NCBI GenBank assembly: GCA_945861615.1
Contig: CAMAVH010000010.1
Location: forward strand, 1-39,814
Direction: 5' to 3'
Length of the DNA: 39,814 bases
DNA from: Rhizobium sp. Q54
Lineage (GTDB): Bacteria; Pseudomonadota; Alphaproteobacteria; SMXQ01
Positions 18,008 to 25,837 of the stretch are shown here, piece after piece. The notes under the pieces are model-generated. The model was given only the letters and a program-made list of their open reading frames with translations. It was not told the origin of the DNA and searched no databases. Made by a program: the position numbers and the translations under genes. Numbering within the stretch: the stretch's first letter is position 1; each line of letters opens with the position of its first letter.

Positions 18008-19465
18008 TTACGACGCGGTCGCCATGGCGGGCGCGGCGCGGCGCGCGTCGACCTTGGCGGCGAGATAATTGTGCATGCATTCGGCGGCATCGCGGCCGTC
18101 GCGGATCGCCCAGACGACGAGCGAGGCGCCGCGCACGATGTCGCCGGCGGCGAACACGCCGTCGAGATTGGTCATCATGGTGCGGTAGTTCACCTTCAAG
18201 GTGCCCCAGCGCGTGACGCCGAGATCGGACGCACCGAACATCGTCGGCAGGTCCTCGGGATCGAAGCCGAGCGCCTTGATCACCATGTCGGCCTTCACGT
18301 TGAAATGCGAGCCGGGCAGCACCTGCGGCGTCTGGCGCCCCGTCGCGTCGGGCACGCCGAGATGGATGCGGCTGGCGCGTACGCCGGTCACCTTGCCGTC
18401 GCCGAGATAGGCTTCCGGCTGGGCGAGCCAGACGAATTCGACGCCTTCTTCCTCGGCATGCTTCACTTCGCGTTGCGAGCCCGGCATGTTGGCGCGGTCG
18501 CGGCGATAGAGGCACTTCACCGATTTGGCGCCCTGGCGTACCGCGGTGCGCACGCAGTCCATGGCGGTGTCGCCGCCGCCGATGACGACGACGTCCTTGC
18601 CGGCGGCATCGAGCGTGCCGTTGTCGAAGGCCGGCACCTTGTCGCCGAGGCCCTTGCGATTCGACGCGGTGAGATAATCCATCGCCGGGAAAATATTGGC
18701 GAGCCCGGCGCCGGGCATGGCGGCGTCGCGCGCCTTATAGACGCCGGTCGCGATCAACAGCGCGTCATGCTTCTTACGGAGAGCATCGAGGCTGGCATCG
18801 CGCCCCACTTCGAAGCCGAGATGCAGATGGATGCCCGACTGCTTCATCAGGTCGGCGCGACGCGCCACGACTTCCTTCTCCAGCTTGAAGCTGGGGATGC
18901 CATAGATCATCAGGCCGCCGACGCGGTCGTAGCGGTCGTAGATGTGAACGTCATAACCCTTGGCGCGCAGCTGCATGGCGGCCGCCATGCCGCCGGGGCC
19001 GGCGCCGATGATGGCAACGGACTGGCCGCGCTCGCGCTTCGGCTTCACCGGCTTGACCCAACCCTGCTCGAAGGCTGTATCGGTGATATATTTTTCGATC
19101 GAGCCGATGGTGACGGTCGAATGGCCAGACTGCTCGAGGACGCAATTGCCCTCGCAGAGACGGTCCTGCGGGCAGATGCGGCCGCAGATCTCCGGGAAAT
19201 TGTTGGTCGCCGAGGAGACTTCATAGGCCTCCTCAAGGCGCCCTTCAGCGGTCAGCTTGAGCCAGTCGGGAATGTTGTTGTTGACCGGGCAATGAACCTG
19301 GCAGAACGGCACGCCGCATTGCGAGCAGCGACTCGCCTGCGTCGCCGCCTCCGCATCGGCGAACTCGCCGTAGATTTCGTCGAAATCGCGTTTGCGCTCG
19401 GCGGCCACGCGCTTGTCGGGCATGTGGTTGCCGATTTTGACGAACTTCAGCATGTGCTGCGACAT
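18008..19465 (-). CDS. gltD: Glutamate synthase small subunit
   Basis: Passes electrons from NADPH through FAD and 4Fe-4S centres to GltB. 485 residues. The N-terminal ferredoxin-like domain holds two cysteine clusters (CSQCGVPFCQVHCPVNNNIP and CGRICPQDRLCEGNCVLEQ). The FAD site is IIGAGPGGMAAAMQLRAKGY, the NADPH site is VIGGGDTAMDCVRTA, and AAGDIVRGASLVVWAI is the terminal FAD contact. The open frame runs 112 codons further upstream but reads as arginine/proline-rich noise, so the start is placed at ATG 19465 (MSQHMLKFVKIGNHMPD). It is the first gene of the gltD-gltB operon, behind a long leader. Confidence 0.96.
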   Translation of the reverse strand: MSQHMLKFVKIGNHMPDKRVAAERKRDFDEIYGEFADAEAATQASRCSQCGVPFCQVHCPVNNNIPDWLKLTAEGRLEEAYEVSSATNNFPEICGRICPQDRLCEGNCVLEQSGHSTVTIGSIEKYITDTAFEQGWVKPVKPKRERGQSVAIIGAGPGGMAAAMQLRAKGYDVHIYDRYDRVGGLMIYGIPSFKLEKEVVARRADLMKQSGIHLHLGFEVGRDASLDALRKKHDALLIATGVYKARDAAMPGAGLANIFPAMDYLTASNRKGLGDKVPAFDNGTLDAAGKDVVVIGGGDTAMDCVRTAVRQGAKSVKCLYRRDRANMPGSQREVKHAEEEGVEFVWLAQPEAYLGDGKVTGVRASRIHLGVPDATGRQTPQVLPGSHFNVKADMVIKALGFDPEDLPTMFGASDLGVTRWGTLKVNYRTMMTNLDGVFAAGDIVRGASLVVWAIRDGRDAAECMHNYLAAKVDARRAAPAMATAS

Positions 19466-19794
19466 GACGCGGTCTCTCTTGTTGCTCGCGGGTGTTGCTC
19501 GCGGGCTGGGTTGCCCGGGTCGTCTGCGCCGTCCGCCGGACCTCGCGCGGGCGCGCCGGGAGCGATCCCGGGCCGACCCACGCTGCGACTGGCGGCAAGC
19601 AAAATGGGAGAAGCCGGCGGGCCCTTGCCCGACGCGCCCCTCCCTGGGTGTCGTTTGGAACGCCCCATCCTGGGTGCGGCAGTCTTGCGGGCCCTCCCTG
19701 AGGAGCCCTTCCGCAAAACGAAATGGGGGCCTGCGGCGGCCTTTCGCCCCTCTTAAGCCAGTTTCCCGGGCCAGGCGAGGAGAATCTCGAAACA

Positions 19795-19841
19795 AGGTCA
19801 ATATAGATGACCTATATGCCCCTGCAAAGCAAAATGTTCAA
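19795..19841 (-). promoter_or_regulatory. Candidate gltD promoter with overlapping palindromic operator
   Basis: On the minus strand TTGAAC (19841-19836) is followed after 17 bases by CATATA (19818-19813); TATAGG two bases on is the alternative -10. Two interlocked inverted repeats sit on and just after the -10: AGGTCA-N7-TGACCT (19795-19813) and ATATAG-N5-CTATAT (19801-19817). This AT-rich symmetry in GC-rich DNA suggests a dimeric regulator's site. The hexamers are weak, so the palindrome is the stronger evidence. Confidence 0.5.
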
Positions 19842-19928
19842 TGAATGCCCGCCTCTAGCCGGCGGTCGGGCGGCATAAATTGGTCACGCGGCGAGACTAA
19901 TTTTATGATTCGTGCCCCTCGGGCAGAG

Positions 19929-19937
19929 TGCTATAAG
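19929..19937 (+). promoter_or_regulatory. Extended -10 promoter candidate for uppP
   Basis: TGCTATAAG is an extended -10 element (TG-N-TATAAT type, five of six matches in the hexamer). The -35 region at the usual distance is poor, which extended -10 promoters tolerate. Transcription would start near 19944, about 87 bases before the uppP ATG. Confidence 0.4.
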
Positions 19938-20030
19938 CCCACCGGGCCAAGATTCGGCGCAGATTCAAGGCTGTAGGACCGCAGGGAGATCCGGCGGATC
20001 GTTCGTCCCGGAGGCTATGAGGCCTGGGGC

Positions 20031-20870
20031 ATGTCAGGAGCCATCGTGACCGTCCTCAATATTATCGTCCTCGCCCTCCTGCAGGGCCTGACCGAACTGC
20101 TGCCCATCAGCTCCTCCGCCCATCTCATTCTCGTGCCGGTGATCACCGGATGGCCCGACCAGGGCCTGATGGTGGATGCCTCGCTCCATCTCGGCACCTT
20201 CTGCGCCATCGCCCTTTATTTCTGGCGGGACTGCCTGGCCATGCTGCTCGGCCTGCTCAATCTGCTGCGCGGCAAGGTCACGCCCGGCGCCAAGCTTATG
20301 GGCTTCGTCGTCATCGCCACCATCCCGGCGGTGATCTGCGGCCTCTTGATCAAGGACTATGCCGAGACGGCGCTGCGCTCGGTCGCCATCATCGGCTGGA
20401 CGGCGACGATCTTCGGCATCCTGCTGTTCGTCGCCGACCGGTGGGGCGTGCGCCTGAAAAAGGTCGAGCACATGACCTGGCAGGGCGCGATCATCGTCGG
20501 CCTGGCGCAATGCCTCGCCTTGATCCCCGGCACCAGCCGCTCGGGCATCACCATGACGGCCGGCCGCGCCATGGGCTTCGAGCGGCGCGACGCGGCGCGC
20601 TTTTCCTTCCTCGTCTCCTTGCCGGTCACGCTTGGCGCCGGCCTGCTCGGCGTCTATGAAATTTCCAAAGGCGCCGATGGCGGCGCGCATCTGCATGACG
20701 CGGCGCTCGCGGCGGGCGGCGCGTTCCTCGCCTCACTGGCGACCGTGGCCTTCTTGATGAATTGGCTGCGCACGGCGAGCTTCACGCCGTTCGTCGTCTA
20801 TCGCGTGGCGCTCGGCATCGGCCTGCTGATCTGGGTCTACGGCTTCGGCGGGCCTGGCATGGTGCCGTAA
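20031..20870 (+). CDS. uppP: Undecaprenyl-diphosphatase
   Basis: Integral membrane phosphatase that removes one phosphate from undecaprenyl diphosphate, recycling the lipid carrier for peptidoglycan and LPS; overexpression gives bacitracin resistance. 279 residues, about eight hydrophobic spans. Both family signatures are intact: QGLTELLPISSSAHLILVP near the N-terminus (with the catalytic Glu) and IPGTSRSGITMTAGRAMGF around residue 170. TGAGG (20018-20022) lies 8 bases before the ATG. It is transcribed divergently from gltD and converges on the next gene. Confidence 0.96.
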   Translation: MSGAIVTVLNIIVLALLQGLTELLPISSSAHLILVPVITGWPDQGLMVDASLHLGTFCAIALYFWRDCLAMLLGLLNLLRGKVTPGAKLMGFVVIATIPAVICGLLIKDYAETALRSVAIIGWTATIFGILLFVADRWGVRLKKVEHMTWQGAIIVGLAQCLALIPGTSRSGITMTAGRAMGFERRDAARFSFLVSLPVTLGAGLLGVYEISKGADGGAHLHDAALAAGGAFLASLATVAFLMNWLRTASFTPFVVYRVALGIGLLIWVYGFGGPGMVP

Positions 20871-20882
20871 AGCGCCCGCGAA

Positions 20883-21845
20883 TCAGCTGGCGTAAACGCC
20901 GCCGCCCTTGCGGAATCGCGCGAGATAACTGGGCAAAATCGCTTCCGCCGCCGTCGGCAGGATGCCGAGTTGCGCGAAGCCCGCCGCGCCCTCATGCACC
21001 ACATTGTCGATGCGCAACAGCTTGGCCTGATCGCGCGTCAGCAACGGCGCGCCGAGCGGGAAGAGCGGCGCGATGGTGCCGATCACGTCGGCGGCGAAGA
21101 ACGGCAAGTTGATCAGCGCGGCGTCGCGGCCGGTTTCGGCCAGCACCAAGCGCATCAATTCCTCGAAGCTATAGACCGTCGGACCGCCCAGCTCGAAGGT
21201 GCGGCCCAGGATGTTTGAGGTGGCAGCGCTCGGCTCGCTCAGGCTTTTGACGATGGCATCGGCGACGTCGCCGACATAGACCGGCTGGAACTTCGTCTCG
21301 CCGCCGCCGAACAGCGGCATGACCGGCGACATGCGCGCCATGGCGGCGAAGCGGTTGAAGAAATCGTCCTCCGGCCCGAACAGCACGCTCGGGCGCAGGA
21401 TGGTCGCCAAAGGGAAGGCCGCGCGCACGGCGGCCTCGCCGGCCGCCTTGGAGCGCGCATAGGCCGAGGGCGATTCGGCGTCGGCGCCGATGGCGGAGAC
21501 CTGCACCAGGCGCTGCACCCCAGCGGCGGCGGCGGCCTTGGCGACGATCTCGGCGCCCTCGGCGTGAACCGCGTCGAAGGCGTAGCGGCCGCGCGCATAG
21601 AGAATACCGACGAGATTGACCACGCCGTCGGCGCCGGCCACGGCGGCAGCGACCGCCGCCGGATCGAGGATGTCGGCGGCGACCGGGACGACCTGACCGA
21701 CGTCGCCGCGCGGGCGCAGGAAATCGGCGTGGCGCGGCGAGCGCACCGCGACGGTGACGCGCACGCCGGCGCGCGCCAGGCGCTGCACCAAATGGCGGCC
21801 GATGAAGCCGGAACCGCCGAATACCGTGACGCGCTTGATCGCCAT
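20883..21845 (-). CDS. NDUFA9-like NAD(P)-binding protein (complex I assembly/atypical SDR)
   Basis: 320 residues of the atypical SDR group related to the mitochondrial complex I accessory subunit NDUFA9. The Rossmann motif VFGGSGFIGRHLVQRLARAG starts at residue 8; VNLVGILYARG, VQVSAIGAD and YARSKAAGEAAVR (YxxxK present) follow, then LRPSVLFGPEDDFFNRFA, a family hallmark. Alphaproteobacterial members may be linked to complex I or quinone metabolism, but this is not proven. The frame is open back to 21965; ATG 21845 with AAGGGA upstream gives the conserved start. Confidence 0.85.
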   Translation of the reverse strand: MAIKRVTVFGGSGFIGRHLVQRLARAGVRVTVAVRSPRHADFLRPRGDVGQVVPVAADILDPAAVAAAVAGADGVVNLVGILYARGRYAFDAVHAEGAEIVAKAAAAAGVQRLVQVSAIGADAESPSAYARSKAAGEAAVRAAFPLATILRPSVLFGPEDDFFNRFAAMARMSPVMPLFGGGETKFQPVYVGDVADAIVKSLSEPSAATSNILGRTFELGGPTVYSFEELMRLVLAETGRDAALINLPFFAADVIGTIAPLFPLGAPLLTRDQAKLLRIDNVVHEGAAGFAQLGILPTAAEAILPSYLARFRKGGGVYAS

Positions 21846-22045
21846 GACTTTATCCCTTGCCCCATGTACTGCTGCCGACGACCCGCCGGGCGCCAGGACC
21901 CGACTATAGACCGTCCTGCGGTGAATATTCGCTGGCGCGGGGGGCGTCAACTGCGCCGCGGCCACCCCTGGCCGCCGGCGGCCTTTCGCCCGCGCCGGCC
22001 AGCCGGCAGGGACGCGCGCCGAAGCCCCGCTTTCTTATGCGCCGG

Positions 22046-22074
22046 TTGACTTTCCCCCCGCCGCCGTCTATCCA
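22046..22074 (+). promoter_or_regulatory. Sigma-70-type promoter of tRNA-Leu/rnd
   Basis: TTGACT (22046-22051), 17-base C-rich spacer, TATCCA (22069-22074). Predicted start near 22081, about 43 bases before the mature tRNA end, leaving a short 5' precursor for RNase P. No separate promoter is evident for rnd, so it probably reads through from here. Confidence 0.65.
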
Positions 22075-22123
22075 AACCGGCTCGCGTCGGACCCTACCTG
22101 CCGGCGTGTGTCCGAGCCTGTGT

Positions 22124-22210
22124 GCCCAGGTGGCGGAATTGGTAGACGCACTAGCTTCAGGTGCTAGCGGGCGCAAGCTCGTGGAAGTTCGAGTCTTCTC
22201 CTGGGCACCA
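22124..22210 (+). tRNA. tRNA-Leu (anticodon CAG)
   Basis: An 87-base class II tRNA including an encoded CCA. The acceptor stem GCCCAGG pairs with CCTGGGC followed by discriminator A. The anticodon arm is CTAGC-TTCAGGT-GCTAG, giving CAG, which reads the dominant leucine codon CTG. A long variable arm follows the anticodon stem, and the T-loop is TTCGAGT. The 3' end is 39 bases before the RNase D start codon. Confidence 0.97.
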
Positions 22211-22249
22211 CTCTCTCGCCGCCGGCGGCGCGACAAAAGGACGGACGCA

Positions 22250-22873
22250 TTGGCCAATTACCTCCATCAGAATGACCTGCCCGACGGGCTCAGCTTCGGC
22301 GCCAGCGTCGCCGTCGATAGCGAGACCATGGGCCTGCGCCACCTGCGCGATCGCCTCTGCCTCGTGCAATTGTCGGCCGGCGACGGCGACTGCCATCTCG
22401 TGCAGTTCCCCGGCCCGATCGCCGAGCGGCCTTATAAAGCGCCCAATCTGGCGGCTTTGATGAGCGATCCCAAGGTCACGAAAATCTTCCATTTCGCGCG
22501 CTTCGACGTCGCCGCGATCAAATATTACCTCGGCGTCGATTGCACGCCGGTTTATTGCACCAAGATCGCCTCGCGCCTGGTGCGCACCTTCACCGACCGC
22601 CATTCGCTGAAGGATCTTTGCCGCGAACTGACTGGCACCGATCTGTCCAAGCAGCAGCAGAGCTCCGACTGGGGCGCCGCCAAACTGACCCCCGAGCAGC
22701 TCGACTATGCCGCCTCGGACGTGCTCTATCTGCATGCCATCAAGGCGAAACTCGACGCCATGCTGCTGCGCGAGGGCCGCATGGAGCTGGCCGAGGCCTG
22801 CTTCCGCTTCCTGCCGGCGCGCGCCACCCTCGATATCGGCGGCTGGGCCGAAGACGACATCTTCGCCCACTGA
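22250..22873 (+). CDS. rnd: Ribonuclease D
   Basis: DEDD-family 3'-5' exoribonuclease that helps trim tRNA and other stable RNA precursors. The 207-residue short form contains only the exonuclease domain and lacks the HRDC domains of E. coli RNase D, as is usual in alphaproteobacteria. Exo I is VAVDSETMGL (Asp23, Glu25), Exo II FHFARFDVAAI, and Exo III LDYAASDVLYLHAI (Y-x3-D). TTG at 22250 is chosen because AAGGA (22237-22241) lies 8 bases upstream and the family N-terminus begins there; no ATG fits. It is placed directly behind tRNA-Leu. Confidence 0.93.
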   Translation: MANYLHQNDLPDGLSFGASVAVDSETMGLRHLRDRLCLVQLSAGDGDCHLVQFPGPIAERPYKAPNLAALMSDPKVTKIFHFARFDVAAIKYYLGVDCTPVYCTKIASRLVRTFTDRHSLKDLCRELTGTDLSKQQQSSDWGAAKLTPEQLDYAASDVLYLHAIKAKLDAMLLREGRMELAEACFRFLPARATLDIGGWAEDDIFAH

Positions 22874-22942
22874 GCCGCCGGGCGGACGCCCGGGCCCGGC
22901 TATGCCCGTAAAGCCCAGGGATTCCGCCGATTTAGGCTGATT

Positions 22943-22978
22943 CCTTCGCCGCAAATCTTTGATTGATCCCGGCGAAGG
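22943..22978. promoter_or_regulatory. 9-bp perfect inverted repeat upstream of kdsD
   Basis: CCTTCGCCG (22943-22951) and CGGCGAAGG (22970-22978) are exact reverse complements around an AT-rich 18-base centre that includes TTGATT. The following CATATAG (about 22988-22994) could be a -10 element. This could be an operator for the kdsD-lpt-rpoN operon or a hairpin in its leader. Confidence 0.5.
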
Positions 22979-23125
22979 GAGTAAACACATATAGCTATGG
23001 GCCAGCCTCGGCATGGCCCCACCCCCATGACCGCCGCTCGGCGAGAGGACATGAAAGCTCGTACGGCCAAATCCCGCACGGCCAAGGAGACGCCCAACAA
23101 GGAACGGGGCGCCAAGGTCATCTCG

Positions 23126-24127
23126 ATGAAATCGCGCAAAGCTTTGCGGATTGCGCCCGAGCATGGCCCCAAGCATGCGGGCGACATGGCCGCCGCCCAG
23201 CGGGTGTTCAATCTCGAAGCCGAAGGCATCGCAGCCCTCGCCCGCACCCTCGACGCCGACTTCTCGCGCGCCCTGGACCTGATGATGGGCTGCCAAGGCC
23301 GCATCGTCGTCTCCGGCATGGGCAAGAGCGGCCATGTCGCGCATAAGATCGCCGCGACCCTCGCCTCCACCGGTACGCCGGCCTTCTTCGTCCATCCCGG
23401 CGAGGCGAGCCACGGCGATCTCGGCATGATCACGCGCGGCGACGTCGTGCTGGCGCTGTCCAATTCCGGCGAGACCGCTGAGCTGACCGATCTGGTCGCC
23501 CATACGCGGCGCTTTCGCATTCCGCTCATCGCCATCACCGGCCGCCGGCCCAGCTCGCTCGCCGACAATGCCGACGTGGCGCTGGTGCTGCCCGCCGCCG
23601 CCGAAGCCTGCCCGATGGGCCTGGCGCCCACCACCTCGACGACCATGACCTTGGCGCTCGGCGATGCCATCGCGGTGGCGCTGATGGAACGTCGCGGCTT
23701 CACCGCCGACGAATTCCAGATGCGCCATCCCGGCGGCCGCTTGGGGCGCAAGCTGCTCAAGGTCTCCGACATCATGCATGGCGGCGACGAGCTGCCGCTC
23801 GTGCCCGGCAAGATGACGATGGACAAGGCGCTGATCGAAATGACGGCCAAGCATTTCGGTTGCGTCGGCGTCGTCGACGCCAAGAACAAGCTGCTCGGCG
23901 TCGTCACCGACGGCGACTTGCGCCGCAATATGTCGCCGAAACTGCTCGCCAAGACCGCTGGCGAAGTGATGACGGCCTCGCCCGTGACGATCCGCCCGCA
24001 GGCGCTCGCCGACGAGGCGCTCGGCGTGATGAATGCGCGCAGCATCACCACGCTGTTCGTCGTCGATAAAGGCAAGACCGTCGGCATCATACACGTTCAC
24101 GATTGCTTGCGCTCCGGCATCGCATGA
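23126..24127 (+). CDS. kdsD: Arabinose-5-phosphate isomerase (KpsF/GutQ family)
   Basis: Converts ribulose 5-phosphate to arabinose 5-phosphate, the first step to Kdo for LPS. An SIS domain carries VVSGMGKSGHVAHKIAATLA, FFVHPGEASHGDLGM, LALSNSGET and EACPMGLAPTTSTT, followed by two CBS domains (SDIMHGGDELPLV and VMTASPVTIRP). The frame is open back to ATG 22997 with further ATGs at 23027 and 23051; those add a Lys/Arg/Thr-rich stretch not expected in the family. ATG 23126 has AAGG 8 bases upstream and gives 333 residues, close to the normal length, so it is preferred with moderate certainty. The stop overlaps the lptC start (ATGA). Confidence 0.93.
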   Translation: MKSRKALRIAPEHGPKHAGDMAAAQRVFNLEAEGIAALARTLDADFSRALDLMMGCQGRIVVSGMGKSGHVAHKIAATLASTGTPAFFVHPGEASHGDLGMITRGDVVLALSNSGETAELTDLVAHTRRFRIPLIAITGRRPSSLADNADVALVLPAAAEACPMGLAPTTSTTMTLALGDAIAVALMERRGFTADEFQMRHPGGRLGRKLLKVSDIMHGGDELPLVPGKMTMDKALIEMTAKHFGCVGVVDAKNKLLGVVTDGDLRRNMSPKLLAKTAGEVMTASPVTIRPQALADEALGVMNARSITTLFVVDKGKTVGIIHVHDCLRSGIA

Positions 24128-24867
24128 CCAGCGACGCGCATCTTCCCACCAGCACGGCGGCCGCGACCGGCGAGATCGACGAAATCGCTCGGCGTGCGCG
24201 CCGACGCCTGCGCGACACGCCGCGCGGCAGCTACTCGCGTTTCGTCACCCTCGCCAAACTGCTGCTGCCGACGGTCGCCGTGGCGCTCATCGCCGCCGTG
24301 TTCGTCTGGCCGCAACTGCAGTCGCGCGACGGCGGCTTCAATCTCGGCTTCGCCGAACTGAAAATCGGCGATGCGGAACGGCTGCGCATGATCAACCCGC
24401 GCTATACCGGCCTCGACCAAAATCAATTGCCCTACGAAGTGACGGCCGAGATCGCCAATCAGGATTCGCCCAAGGCCGACGACATCGGCCTGGAAAAACC
24501 AAAGGCCGACATGACGCTGTCGGACGGCACCTGGATCGCCATCGAGGCACCGCTCGGCAATTACGGACAGAAATCGCAGATGCTGGATCTTTCGGGCGGC
24601 GTGAATCTGTTCCACGATTCGGGCTACGAATTCAACAGCCCAACGGCGCGCATCGATCTGACCAAGGGCCTCGCCGAAGGGCATGAGCGCATCGTCGGCC
24701 ACGGCCCGTTCGGCGACGCCGAGGGCGAAGGGTTCCGTCTGCTCGACAAGGGCAAGACCATCATCTTCACCGGCAAATCGAAAGTCGTGCTCTACCCCGA
24801 GGGCGAGGATGCGGAACCGACGCCCGCTAAAAAGCCCTCGGCCAATACGGCGGAGCGACGGCCATGA
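24124..24867 (+). CDS. lptC: LPS export system protein LptC
   Basis: Bitopic inner-membrane part of the Lpt bridge, which takes LPS from the LptBFG transporter and hands it to LptA. 247 residues: a cytoplasmic basic N-terminus, one membrane helix (about 43-62, LAKLLLPTVAVALIAAVFVW), then a periplasmic beta-jellyroll. The Asp/Gly-rich strands (GKSKVVLYPEG at the end) fit the family although sequence conservation is low. The ATGA overlap with kdsD and with lptA supports the start and the assignment. Confidence 0.88.
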   Translation: MTSDAHLPTSTAAATGEIDEIARRARRRLRDTPRGSYSRFVTLAKLLLPTVAVALIAAVFVWPQLQSRDGGFNLGFAELKIGDAERLRMINPRYTGLDQNQLPYEVTAEIANQDSPKADDIGLEKPKADMTLSDGTWIAIEAPLGNYGQKSQMLDLSGGVNLFHDSGYEFNSPTARIDLTKGLAEGHERIVGHGPFGDAEGEGFRLLDKGKTIIFTGKSKVVLYPEGEDAEPTPAKKPSANTAERRP

Positions 24868-25832
24868 TGCGCGCAAAGCTTATCGCGCTGGCTCTGCTCG
24901 CCGTAGTCGTCGCTTTCGCGCCGAACGCCATCGCCCAGGGCCTCGGCCTCAGCGGCGGCGGTAACGACGACATGCCGCTCGAGGTCTATGCCGACAACGG
25001 CATCGAGTGGCGCCAGAACGACAACGTCTATATCGCGCGCGGCAACGCCAAGGCGATCAAGGGCACCACCACGGTGTATGCCGACACGCTGATGGCGCAT
25101 TATCGCAAGGCGGCCACCAGCGGCTCGGAAGTTTGGAAGATCGAGGCCGAGGGCAATGTTCGCATCGTCTCGACCCAAGAAACCGCTTATGGCGATCGCG
25201 CCGTTTACACCATCGACGACGGCGCGCTGATCATGACCGGCAAGAACCTGAAGCTGGTGACGCCGCGCGAAACCATCACGGCGCGCGACCGCCTGGAATA
25301 TTGGGACAAGAAAAACCTCGCCATCGCGCGCGGCGACGCGCTTACTGTCACCGAAGACGGTCGGCGGATTCGCGCCGACACGCTGACGGCGACCTTCAAG
25401 CCGTCCAACAGTCAGCAAGCGGGCGCCAAGCCGGCAGCGCCGGCGCCGACCCGCGTGGCGACGAACAACGCCGGCGCGACAGCGCGCAACGGTCGCCAGC
25501 CGCAAAGCAATTCGCGCCTGGATCGCATGGATGCCGTCGGCAATGTCGTCATCACGACGCCCGAGGAAGTGGCGCGCGGCGAACGCGGGGTTTATTTCGA
25601 GGATTCGGGTATCGCCACATTGACGGGATCGGTTAAAATCACGCGCGGCCAGAACCAGTTGAACGGAGACGCGGCGGAAGTGAATTTGCGCACCGGGATC
25701 AGCCGAATGCTCAACCAGCCGGGCCGCACCAGCGGGCCGGTCCGCGCCCTTCTCGTGCCGGAAAAGCGCGACGAAACCCCCGCCGCCCCGACGCCCAACA
25801 CGCGCGCGCCCGCAGCGCCGGCGCGCAATTGA
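24864..25832 (+). CDS. lptA: LPS transport periplasmic protein LptA
   Basis: Periplasmic bridge protein carrying LPS to the outer membrane. 322 residues: a signal peptide ending AIA-Q (about residue 24), an OstA domain with [20 protein letters not shown] and [20 protein letters not shown], and the second half with [20 protein letters not shown] and [19 protein letters not shown]. It is much longer than E. coli LptA (185) because of a low-complexity Ala/Asn/Arg insertion near residues 175-215 and an Ala/Pro tail, which is common in alphaproteobacteria. Start and stop overlap both neighbours by four bases. Confidence 0.93.
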   Translation: MMRAKLIALALLAVVVAFAPNAIAQGLGLSGGGNDDMPLEVYADNGIEWRQNDNVYIARGNAKAIKGTTTVYADTLMAHYRKAATSGSEVWKIEAEGNVRIVSTQETAYGDRAVYTIDDGALIMTGKNLKLVTPRETITARDRLEYWDKKNLAIARGDALTVTEDGRRIRADTLTATFKPSNSQQAGAKPAAPAPTRVATNNAGATARNGRQPQSNSRLDRMDAVGNVVITTPEEVARGERGVYFEDSGIATLTGSVKITRGQNQLNGDAAEVNLRTGISRMLNQPGRTSGPVRALLVPEKRDETPAAPTPNTRAPAAPARN

Positions 25833-25837
25833 GCGCC

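Larger units (their letters stand above)
19466..20030. other. 565-base divergent intergenic region gltD/uppP
   Basis: No convincing gene. Next to gltD is a 13-base tandem duplication of GTTGCTCGCGGGY (19481-19506). Two near-identical 16-mers, CGCCCCTCCCTGGGTG (19635-19650) and CGCCCCATCCTGGGTG (19661-19676), lie in the gltD leader side. The promoter and palindrome for gltD are at about 19795-19841 and the uppP promoter near 19930. The gltD transcript would carry a leader of more than 300 bases that is GC-rich and able to fold, but I could not match it to a known riboswitch or small RNA. Confidence 0.6.

Noticed and set aside
13146-18068. A 1640-codon open frame on the plus strand opposite gltB
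   Set aside because: It mirrors the codon-position GC bias of gltB, has a His/Arg/Ala-rich composition and no domain; same for the plus frame 674-2779 opposite thrS, and minus frames 35514-37496 opposite rpsA and 22157-24100 opposite kdsD.
17994-18515. Extended N-terminus of gltB running into gltD
   Set aside because: The extension overlaps gltD coding sequence in another frame and reads as Arg-rich noise; ATG 17993 has a strong ribosome-binding site and the family start.
19466-19520. AGCCCGCGAGC-like sequence resembling part of an FMN riboswitch
   Set aside because: The other conserved blocks of that riboswitch are not present and gltD is not a flavin-synthesis gene.
19466-19801. 112-codon N-terminal extension of gltD
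   Set aside because: Arg/Pro/Gly-rich, no family match, no ribosome-binding site; treated as leader.
22124-22210. tRNA-Leu and tRNA-Ala as integration sites of a mobile element
   Set aside because: No integrase, no duplicated tRNA 3' end and no foreign-looking genes nearby.
22876-22893. CCGGGCG-GA-CGCCCGG hairpin after rnd as terminator
   Set aside because: Only a 2-base nominal loop and no U-tract; may slow polymerase but is not a convincing terminator.
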